The notes beneath the pieces are model-generated. The model did not search any database. It saw only the letters and a list, made by a program, of their open reading frames with translations, and had not been told where the DNA came from. The translations under genes and the position numbers were made by a program. Source: Methanobrevibacter thaueri (GTDB lineage Archaea; Methanobacteriota; Methanobacteria; Methanobacteriales; Methanobacteriaceae). From it: a stretch of DNA of 5,001 bases. Position 1 is the first letter of the stretch; each line of letters begins with the position of its first letter. Location of the stretch: NCBI RefSeq assembly GCF_015062905.1, contig NZ_SUTK01000075.1, forward strand, positions 1 to 5,001, in the 5' to 3' direction. Positions 1-5,001 of this stretch are shown in pieces.

Positions 1-4
1 AATG

Positions 5-613
5 ATGAATACAAAACAATTAATTTTAGAAACAACTTTAAAATTAATGATTGAAAATAAGAACTCTATTATTTCTATTAGAGAAATCAGTAATGCCTCA
101 GGAATTGCTATCGGTGGGATATATCATCATTTTTCAAATAAAGAAGAGATATATAATGAACTTACTGAAAGATATTATATAAACTATTATAAATTTGATT
201 TTGACAAACTCCAGCAGATAAAGGGAAATGCAAAAGAGAAAATCCACAATGTCATGGCTGAAATTTTTAAGCAAAAAGAAACCGGAATCCCAATTGAATC
301 GATTGATGATGAAATAGACTACAGATCCATATTGTTGGTTTTGAGTGGAAATGGATTTTCTTATGAAAAAACTCCGGAGCTTAACCAAAGTATCCTAAAA
401 GAATTAAGGGAATTTTTAACTGAAATTATCAAGGAAGGTCAAGAAAATGGGGAAATCCGACAGGACTTCTCACCTGATGATATTGTAGAATCACTAATAA
501 TCATGTACATGGGAATTCAATATAGATGGGAAGTATATTTGATTGAGGATATGATTCCTGCCTTTGAAGATAATTTTAATTTGGAATGGGAAAAGATAAG
601 ATTTAGAGAATAA
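5..613 (+). CDS. TetR/AcrR-family transcriptional regulator (first of a tandem pair)
   Basis: Probable one-component DNA-binding repressor: an N-terminal helix-turn-helix binds an operator and a C-terminal helical domain dimerises and senses a ligand. The 202-residue length is normal for the family. The helix-turn-helix lies at about residues 24-55, with the typical recognition-helix block GGIYHHFSNKEEI at 37-49, matching the TetR pattern G-x-hydrophobic-Y-x-H-F-x-x-K-x-x-hydrophobic. The rest is helical and variable, as expected for a ligand domain; the ligand cannot be read from it. Two ATGs lie in frame at 2 and 5. I chose the second because the neighbouring paralogue starts MNTK at the equivalent place. 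The sequence before position 1 is missing, so the ribosome site and promoter cannot be checked. The gene is very AT-rich (11 of 60 bases G or C at 121-180). It probably shares a transcript with the next gene, 17 bases on. Confidence 0.88.
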   Translation: MNTKQLILETTLKLMIENKNSIISIREISNASGIAIGGIYHHFSNKEEIYNELTERYYINYYKFDFDKLQQIKGNAKEKIHNVMAEIFKQKETGIPIESIDDEIDYRSILLVLSGNGFSYEKTPELNQSILKELREFLTEIIKEGQENGEIRQDFSPDDIVESLIIMYMGIQYRWEVYLIEDMIPAFEDNFNLEWEKIRFRE

Positions 614-630
614 TTAACAAGTGTGGTTAG

Positions 631-1233
631 ATGAATACTAAAGACTTGATTCTTGAAAAAACACTAAAATTGATATTGGAAAAAGGCACAATTGACATTT
701 CAATTAGTGAAATTCGAAATTGTACCGGACTGACAACCGGTGGGATATATTATCATTTTTCAGATAAAAACGACATATTTGAAGAAATTTTACAAAAGTA
801 TATGGTGGATTATATTAAAATCGATTTTGATAAAATCCTCCTTGAAGGTTCATCAAAGGACAGAATCCATGATGCATTGTTTTACATTTTATATCATTAC
901 ATAAACGGTGTGGAAATTGAAAGCATCAACGAAAAAATTAATTATAATAGCGTAATACTTCTTTTAACCTCAGTGGGATATGCCCATGAAAGAGTTAACC
1001 AGATAATTTCACAAACCGGGAACGATGTTAAAATGTTTTTAACTGACCTTGTCGAAGAGGGCAAAAGGCAAAATGAAATCAGACAGGACTTCTCGACTGA
1101 AAACATTGTGGAATCATTGTATATCCTGTATATGGGAATTCAATATTATTGGTTGGTTTTCCCGGATTATGATGTTGATTTGATGTTTGAGAAAAACTTT
1201 GATATGACTTGGCAGGCTATCGAATGCCAATGA
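631..1233 (+). CDS. TetR/AcrR-family transcriptional regulator (second of a tandem pair)
   Basis: A 200-residue TetR-type regulator and paralogue of the gene just upstream. The helix-turn-helix is at about residues 24-52, with GGIYYHFSDKNDI at 37-49. Hand alignment to the upstream protein needs one single-residue gap and gives about 87 identities over 200 positions (about 43%). Identity is strongest in the DNA-binding part and in two C-terminal blocks, EIRQDFS and YMGIQY, and weakest in the middle, where the ligand would bind. This suggests similar operators or partners but different effectors (inference). The ATG at 631 is the only sensible start, since it matches the MNTK start of the paralogue. 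The ribosome site is weak (a GGTT at about 625-628), so translation may depend partly on the upstream gene. The 17-base gap has no room for a separate promoter. It runs convergent to metK. Confidence 0.88.
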   Translation: MNTKDLILEKTLKLILEKGTIDISISEIRNCTGLTTGGIYYHFSDKNDIFEEILQKYMVDYIKIDFDKILLEGSSKDRIHDALFYILYHYINGVEIESINEKINYNSVILLLTSVGYAHERVNQIISQTGNDVKMFLTDLVEEGKRQNEIRQDFSTENIVESLYILYMGIQYYWLVFPDYDVDLMFEKNFDMTWQAIECQ

Positions 1234-1239
1234 AAAATA

Positions 1240-1254
1240 GTGACTTCGTGTCAC
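1240..1254 (+). other. Small perfect hairpin just after the second tetR
   Basis: GTGAC at 1240-1244 and GTCAC at 1250-1254 form a 5-base inverted repeat around a TTCGT loop, starting seven bases after the tetR stop codon. No T tract follows on the + strand, so it is not a standard intrinsic terminator. It could stabilise the 3' end of the tetR message or be a small protein-binding palindrome. A stem this short can also arise by chance. Confidence 0.35.
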
Positions 1255-1267
1255 ATCCTCGATTATT

Positions 1268-1304
1268 AAAAAAAATAGTGTTGAACCTGCTCAAAAAGAG
1301 CAAG
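1268..1304 (-). terminator. Probable transcription terminator of metK
   Basis: Read on the - strand, the metK stop codon is followed by a hairpin (arms 1298-1304 and 1286-1292, seven pairs including one G-T wobble, five-base T loop). A run of eight T's comes about ten bases later (an A8 run at 1268-1275 on the + strand). Oligo-T tracts alone can terminate archaeal transcription, so the T8 is the key part. The hairpin sits rather far from it for a bacterial-type terminator. Confidence 0.6.
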
Positions 1305-1317
1305 TCATGAAAGGATT

Positions 1318-2493
1318 TTAAGATTTGATGTATTTTTTCAAATCGTCGACCTTGTCTGTTTTCTCCCAAGGAAGGCCTTCGATACCGAAGTGACCGTATT
1401 TTGCGGTCTGCTTGTAGGTGGTGTCCCTCAAGCCAAGGGTCTCGATGATACCGTCCGGGGTGAGCCTGAAGTTGTCGCGCACAATCTGTTCGAATTTAAC
1501 GTCCCCGATGTCGGCGGCGGTTCCGAAGGTGTCCACCATGACAGAGGTAGGTTCGGCAACGCCTATTGCATATGAGAGCTGGATTTCACATTTTTCAGCA
1601 AGTCCGCTTGCAACGATGTTTTTGGCAATGTATCTTGCCATGTAGCATGCGCTTCTGTCCACTTTGGTGCAGTCCTTTCCGGAAAATGCTCCTCCACCGT
1701 GGCGTGCATATCCTCCGTAGGTGTCGACAATGATCTTACGTCCGGTAAGTCCGGCGTCCCCGTGAGGGCCTCCGATTTCGAACTTGCCTGTAGGGTTGAT
1801 GTGCTCTTTTGTATCCTCTGTAATCAGTCCTTCAGGGATTACTGCCTTGAAGAGCTTTTCGCGAATGTCGTTTTTAAGGGTTTCCTGATCATCGGAAACT
1901 GTCTCGTCATGCTGGGTTGACAATACGACAGCATCGAGTGAAATGACGTTTCCGTCCTTATCGTAGTTTACGGAAACCTGTGCCTTACCGTCAGGCCTTA
2001 GATAAGGAATCTCTCCGCTTTCCCTTAATTCGGTCAGTTTGTTTGTAAGCTTACGTGCCAGATCGATTGGATACGGCATGAGTGATTCGGTTTCGTTTGT
2101 TGCATAACCGAACATCATTCCCTGGTCTCCTGCACCGGTTTCCTCATCTCCCCTGTCGACACCCTGGTTGATGTCCTGGGACTGTGCATGGAGCCTGTTT
2201 GAAACGGTACATGAGTTTCCGTCGAATTCAAGTTCCGGCTTGTCATATCCTATTTCAATGATTGTATCCCTTATGATCTTTTCAATGTCATCATCTGTTA
2301 AATCAGTATTTGAGGTAATCTCACCGAATACCATACAGAAATCAGTTGTCACACAGGTTTCGCATGCGACGTGGGAATTCTTGTCGCCTGCCATGTAGGC
2401 GTCCAATATCGCATCGGATATGATGTCTGCGACCTTATCCGGGTGTCCTTGTGTTACTGACTCTGATGTAAATGTCCTATATACTTCACTCAT
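1318..2493 (-). CDS. metK: S-adenosylmethionine synthetase, bacterial/eukaryotic type
   Basis: Cytosolic methionine adenosyltransferase: joins ATP and L-methionine to give S-adenosylmethionine, phosphate and pyrophosphate, supplying methyl groups for RNA, protein and cofactor methylation. The 391-residue protein is close to the 384 of E. coli MetK and aligns along its whole length. Visible motifs in order: HPDK at 17-20, E45 and E58, INQGVDR at 108-114, the signature GAGDQG at 120-125, RPDGK at 166-170, GPHGDAGLTGRK at 242-253, the P-loop-like GGGAFSGKD at 266-274, then K277 and D279. These match the known E. coli ATP, magnesium and potassium site residues, so the enzyme should be active. Position 15 is Q where most relatives have E (TEGHPDK). 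The start is supported by a GGTGAT ribosome site three bases upstream. Most archaea instead use a distantly related archaeal-type enzyme, so this copy suggests transfer (inference). It lies alone between convergent tetR genes and a divergent glycosyltransferase. Confidence 0.97.
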   Translation of the reverse strand: MSEVYRTFTSESVTQGHPDKVADIISDAILDAYMAGDKNSHVACETCVTTDFCMVFGEITSNTDLTDDDIEKIIRDTIIEIGYDKPELEFDGNSCTVSNRLHAQSQDINQGVDRGDEETGAGDQGMMFGYATNETESLMPYPIDLARKLTNKLTELRESGEIPYLRPDGKAQVSVNYDKDGNVISLDAVVLSTQHDETVSDDQETLKNDIREKLFKAVIPEGLITEDTKEHINPTGKFEIGGPHGDAGLTGRKIIVDTYGGYARHGGGAFSGKDCTKVDRSACYMARYIAKNIVASGLAEKCEIQLSYAIGVAEPTSVMVDTFGTAADIGDVKFEQIVRDNFRLTPDGIIETLGLRDTTYKQTAKYGHFGIEGLPWEKTDKVDDLKKYIKS

Positions 2494-2496
2494 TTT

Positions 2497-2502
2497 ATCA
2501 CC
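2497..2502 (-). promoter_or_regulatory. Ribosome binding site of metK
   Basis: On the - strand this reads GGTGAT, three bases before the metK ATG. It is a perfect match to part of the AGGAGGTGAT Shine-Dalgarno sequence common in methanogens, and it fixes the start codon. The spacing is short, but it is counted from the distal end of the consensus. Confidence 0.7.
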
Positions 2503-2530
2503 ATTGGTATTAAAGAATAATCCTAATTCA

Positions 2531-2548
2531 GGAAAATATCAGCTTTCC
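2531..2548 (-). other. Weak hairpin in the predicted metK leader
   Basis: GGAAA at 2531-2535 and TTTCC at 2544-2548 form a five-pair inverted repeat with an eight-base loop, inside the predicted 5' untranslated region of metK. It does not resemble any SAM riboswitch class I know, and the leader is probably too short for one. It may have no function. Confidence 0.25.
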
Positions 2549-2576
2549 CAAAATCATTAATTTTCATATTATATTA

Positions 2577-2588
2577 AATTATATAATT
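2577..2588. repeat. 12-base AT palindrome in the divergent promoter region
   Basis: AATTATATAATT is a perfect palindrome between the metK and glycosyltransferase genes. It overlaps the TATA-rich core and lies next to the likely metK TATA box. It could act as a TATA element in either direction or as a regulator site, but in sequence this AT-rich it may be chance. Confidence 0.3.
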
Positions 2589-2590
2589 CA

Positions 2591-2606
2591 TATATAAAAT
2601 AACTTT
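2591..2606 (-). promoter_or_regulatory. Predicted archaeal promoter (BRE and TATA box) for metK
   Basis: On the - strand 2598-2591 reads TTTATATA, the classic TATA box of Methanobacteriales, preceded by AAAGTTAT, which contains the purine-rich stretch expected of a TFB-recognition element. Initiation about 25 bases downstream would fall near 2567-2570, giving a leader of roughly 75 bases that contains the GGTGAT ribosome site. Neighbouring AT-rich sequence offers alternative boxes. The + strand of the same stretch (TATATAAA) could also serve the divergent gene. Confidence 0.5.
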
Positions 2607-2639
2607 GTGTCTCATTTTTATCATCATATTTCCAATTAC

Positions 2640-2647
2640 TTTAATAA
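2640..2647 (+). promoter_or_regulatory. Possible TATA box for the glycosyltransferase gene
   Basis: TTTAATAA lies with its centre about 25 bases before the ATG at 2669, the spacing that would put the transcription start on or next to the start codon. No Shine-Dalgarno sequence is visible before either possible ATG, which fits a leaderless message. The box is not an ideal TTTATATA match. The alternative is the TATATAAA at 2591-2598, which would give a leader of about 45-50 bases. Confidence 0.35.
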
Positions 2648-2668
2648 GCATCAAAAATAAACTATATA

Positions 2669-3781
2669 ATGATTACAATGAAAGACAAAATCAGCATTAT
2701 TTTACCAATCTTCAATGTTGGAGACCACCTGAGAGGCGGAATTGACTCACTGGTAAACCAGACAATAGGAAATGAAAACCTTGAAATCATAATGGTCAAT
2801 GACTGCTCAACAGACGGATCGGATAAAATAATCGACGAATACGATGCAGATTATGACTGCTGCATTGCAATCCACCACGAAGAGAACAGCGGAGCCGCAT
2901 ACACTCCGAGAAACACTGGAATTGAAGCGTGCACCGGAGATTACATAATGTTTCTCGACCCGGATGACAGATACACCCCGGACGCCGTTGAAACCCTGTA
3001 CAATACGGTGACTTCCAATGACGCACAGATGGCTTTCGGACGCTTCAGAAGAATCTTCGAATACGGAGGAAAGGTCCAGAAATCATACTCCCCATACAAG
3101 GACGATTTGGAAAACGCATATCCGGACGAGACATTCGAGTCTGAAAACTTCATCAAGGTTCCCGATTTCCTATGGGACAATGTGGTGGAAAAGCTGCTTT
3201 ACGGAAAAACCATGGAAGTGACCTATCCAAGGGACGCTCCACTCGATACAATCAAGGTCGACAGCATCGAACAGGAGCCTGATCTGCTTAAGATGCACCC
3301 GTCAATCTGGAGCAAAATCTACAGAAGGGACCTGATTATGGACAACGACATCCGTTTTCAGCCGTTCATTTCCGGAGACGACCTGGCGTTCTATGTGGAG
3401 GCGCTCATCCATTCGAAGGGCATCGTGTTTTTAAACAATTTCATGTGCTACGACTACTACATCAGGGACCTGCCGGACGACAAGTCAATCACAAACAACG
3501 TCAATGTGCGTCTGCTTGATGAGCTTATGGAATCATACATCTACAGCAGAAAATGCACCGAAGGATTTTCAAAGGACGTTCAGAATGCAACAGTCAATCC
3601 GCACCTCCTGCACTGGATGTACACATGGAAAAACTCACCGTTCACCCTTGAGGAAAACAAGCTGCTTTTAAGCAAGGTGAACAGGCTTAAGAAAATCCAT
3701 CAGACCGACCTGAAGACCAAGTGGCTTCTCTCAAGCATGACAACTGCGCTTGAAACCAAAATCAACATTTCCCGGGAATAG
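2669..3781 (+). CDS. Family 2 glycosyltransferase (GT-A fold)
   Basis: Probable inverting glycosyltransferase that moves a sugar from a nucleotide-sugar to a glycan or lipid acceptor at the inner face of the membrane. The 370-residue protein opens with the GT2 nucleotide-binding strand ISIILPIFNVGDHL (8-21). VNDCSTDGS follows at 43-51, with the uridine-contacting aspartate, then NSGAAYTPRNTGIE (73-86) and the metal-binding DXD-type motif FLDPDD at 95-100. After an acidic insert of about 65 residues come the WSKIYRRDLI block (214-223) and SGDD at 235-238, the usual place of the catalytic base. No membrane helix or signal peptide is evident. Starts at 2669 and 2678 are both possible and differ by three residues; neither has a ribosome site. 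The neighbouring glf suggests a galactofuranosyl or other cell-surface glycan role, but the donor and acceptor cannot be told from sequence. Probably co-transcribed with glf. Confidence 0.9.
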   Translation: MITMKDKISIILPIFNVGDHLRGGIDSLVNQTIGNENLEIIMVNDCSTDGSDKIIDEYDADYDCCIAIHHEENSGAAYTPRNTGIEACTGDYIMFLDPDDRYTPDAVETLYNTVTSNDAQMAFGRFRRIFEYGGKVQKSYSPYKDDLENAYPDETFESENFIKVPDFLWDNVVEKLLYGKTMEVTYPRDAPLDTIKVDSIEQEPDLLKMHPSIWSKIYRRDLIMDNDIRFQPFISGDDLAFYVEALIHSKGIVFLNNFMCYDYYIRDLPDDKSITNNVNVRLLDELMESYIYSRKCTEGFSKDVQNATVNPHLLHWMYTWKNSPFTLEENKLLLSKVNRLKKIHQTDLKTKWLLSSMTTALETKINISRE

Positions 3782-3839
3782 CTTACAAAGGTCATTATTT
3801 TTCAAAAGATTAATAAAAATCAAAACAAATATAATATCT

Positions 3840-3844
3840 AGGAG
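3840..3844 (+). promoter_or_regulatory. Ribosome binding site of glf
   Basis: AGGAG, extended to AGGAGA, ends seven bases before the ATG at 3852. This strong Shine-Dalgarno sequence decides the start: the reading frame is open back to 3750, but those extra 34 residues overlap the upstream gene and do not match the family. Confidence 0.8.
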
Positions 3845-3851
3845 AATTAGC

Positions 3852-4949
3852 ATGGAATATGATTATTTGATTGTTGGATCCGGTCTTTTCGGTTCCATTA
3901 TCGCTTATGAGATGACCAAAAAAGGGAAAAACTGTTTAGTAATCGAAAAACGTGACCATATCGGTGGAAACGTATACACTGAAAATTTGGAAAACATAAA
4001 CGTCCACAGATACGGAGCGCACATCTTTCACACAAACAACAGGGAAGTGTGGAACTACATCAACCGCTTCGCCGATTTCAACCGCTACACCAACTCACCC
4101 GTCGCCAACTACAAGGGAGAGCTCTACAACCTGCCGTTCAACATGAACACGTTCTACCAGATGTGGGGAGTGAAGACCCCAGAGGAGGCACGTGCCAAAA
4201 TCGAGGAGCAGAAAAGGGAGTACCATATCGAAAACCCGAAAAACCTTGAGGAGCAGGCAATATCCCTTATCGGAAAGGATATCTACGAGAAGCTCATCAA
4301 GGGATACACCGAAAAGCAGTGGGGAAGAAAGTGCAGCGAGCTTCCTGCATTCATCATCAAAAGGCTTCCGGTAAGGTACACATTCGACAACAACTATTTC
4401 AATGACCTCTATCAGGGAATACCTATCGGAGGGTATACAAAAATCATTGAAAAGATGCTTGAAGGCGTTGAGGTCAGGTTAAACACCGATTTCTTCGACG
4501 ACAGGGAAAAATGGATGGGTATGGCCGATAAGATCATATTCACCGGAATGATAGACCAGTACTTCGACTACTGCTACGGAGAGCTCGAATATCGTGGGCT
4601 CGACTTCGAGTTCGAAACCCTCGACATGGAAAACTATCAGGGAAATGCCGTAATCAACTATACCGATGCTGAAACCCCTTTCACACGCATAATCGAGCAC
4701 AAGCACTTTGAAAACAGCGAATCACCAAAGACAATAATCACCCGTGAGTATCCGAAAGCCTGGACGAAAGGTGAGGAGGCATACTATCCTATGAATGACG
4801 ACAGGAACTCCAAACTGTTTGAAAAATACCAGAAGCTTGCTGAAAGCGAAGGCAATGTCATTTTCGGAGGAAGGCTTGGAATGTACCAGTACTTCGACAT
4901 GTGGCAGGTAATCGACGAGGCCCTCAAGATTGTAAAAAATCTAGATTAG
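3852..4949 (+). CDS. glf: UDP-galactopyranose mutase
   Basis: Flavoenzyme that interconverts UDP-galactopyranose and UDP-galactofuranose, the donor for galactofuranose-containing surface glycans; it needs reduced FAD. The 365-residue protein is very close in length and sequence to E. coli Glf (about 367). It starts with the Rossmann FAD site DYLIVGSGLFGS (4-15), then E32 at the end of the second strand and HIGGN (36-40). Family blocks follow: YGAHIFHT (54-61), LPFNMNTF (94-101), the substrate-clamp region GYTEKQWGR (151-159), AFIIKRLPVR (166-175) with the substrate-phosphate arginine R171, QGIPIGGYTK (188-197), and FGGRL (338-342) with the second conserved arginine R341. All look intact, so it should be active. 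It lies 70 bases after the glycosyltransferase on the same strand, most simply as an operon, though the gap contains TATA-like sequence (around 3810-3818) and a short T5 run. The soluble enzyme acts in the cytoplasm. Confidence 0.97.
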   Translation: MEYDYLIVGSGLFGSIIAYEMTKKGKNCLVIEKRDHIGGNVYTENLENINVHRYGAHIFHTNNREVWNYINRFADFNRYTNSPVANYKGELYNLPFNMNTFYQMWGVKTPEEARAKIEEQKREYHIENPKNLEEQAISLIGKDIYEKLIKGYTEKQWGRKCSELPAFIIKRLPVRYTFDNNYFNDLYQGIPIGGYTKIIEKMLEGVEVRLNTDFFDDREKWMGMADKIIFTGMIDQYFDYCYGELEYRGLDFEFETLDMENYQGNAVINYTDAETPFTRIIEHKHFENSESPKTIITREYPKAWTKGEEAYYPMNDDRNSKLFEKYQKLAESEGNVIFGGRLGMYQYFDMWQVIDEALKIVKNLD

Positions 4950-4975
4950 TAGGTTATCTAAACCCTAATCCAATT

Positions 4976-4997
4976 AAAAAAAAAATTATTCTTTTTT
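4976..4997 (+). terminator. Probable oligo-T terminator after glf
   Basis: Within 50 bases of the glf stop, an A10 run (4976-4985) is followed by a pyrimidine-rich stretch ending in T6 at 4992-4997. An oligo-T tract without a strong hairpin is typical for archaeal termination. The A10 run would serve as a T10 terminator for any gene arriving from the right on the - strand. The window ends here, so this cannot be resolved further. Confidence 0.45.
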
Positions 4998-5001
4998 AGG
5001 A

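Noticed and set aside
134..388. Open frame on the - strand inside the first tetR
   Set aside because: It lies wholly antisense to a well-supported gene; its hydrophobic translation is a by-product of AT-rich coding sequence, and no ribosome site is evident.
1390..2398. Several + strand open frames antisense to metK
   Set aside because: They are shadows of the strongly conserved metK frame, with no family motifs.
2494..2590. SAM riboswitch upstream of metK
   Set aside because: I looked for a multi-stem structure with conserved SAM-binding core bases and found only one weak five-pair hairpin in a short AT-rich leader.
2661..2670. ACTATATAAT as the TATA box of the glycosyltransferase
   Set aside because: Initiation about 25 bases downstream would fall inside the gene and remove the N-terminal strand that the GT2 fold needs.
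2796..3221. Overlapping open frames on both strands inside the glycosyltransferase gene
   Set aside because: The translations show no recognisable domain, and the GT2 frame explains the sequence.
3750..3851. Upstream extension of glf by 34 residues from an ATG at 3750
   Set aside because: It overlaps the 3' end of the glycosyltransferase, does not match the glf family, and the ATG at 3852 has a strong AGGAG site and the expected MEYDYLIVG start.
4049..4706. Alternative-frame and antisense open frames inside glf
   Set aside because: They are low-complexity or arginine-rich shadows of the conserved glf frame.

Overview
The window holds five protein genes and looks like chromosomal DNA from a low-GC methanogenic archaeon, most likely a Methanobrevibacter-like member of the Methanobacteriales. 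The signs are very AT-rich spacers, a TTTATATA-type TATA box with a purine-rich stretch before it ahead of metK, no clear bacterial -35/-10 pair, GGTGAT and AGGAG Shine-Dalgarno sequences, and oligo-T tracts at gene ends. The genus is inferred from style, not from a marker gene. A low-GC bacterium is not fully excluded, partly because the MetK protein is of the bacterial/eukaryotic type.

Left part (1-1233, + strand): two adjacent TetR/AcrR-type regulators, 17 bases apart. They are paralogues, about 43% identical by hand alignment with a single one-residue gap, so a tandem duplication is likely. Both are much more AT-rich than the other genes. The genes they control are not visible here.

Middle (1318-2493, - strand): metK, encoding S-adenosylmethionine synthetase, convergent with the tetR pair. 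All the active-site motifs I checked are intact. The 84-base convergent spacer carries a hairpin and T8 tract for metK, and a separate small perfect hairpin just after the second tetR. metK is divergent from the right-hand genes across a 175-base AT-rich spacer with TATA-like elements for both directions.

Right part (2669-4949, + strand): a family 2 glycosyltransferase followed 70 bases later by glf, UDP-galactopyranose mutase. Glf makes UDP-galactofuranose, and the neighbouring glycosyltransferase may use it or another sugar to build a surface glycan. That link is inferred from position. An oligo-T tract at the right edge probably ends the glf transcript.

I see no RNA gene, CRISPR array, insertion sequence or obvious new system. 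The most notable points are the bacterial-type MetK in an archaeal-looking setting, the tandem divergent TetR paralogues, and a possible leaderless start for the glycosyltransferase.
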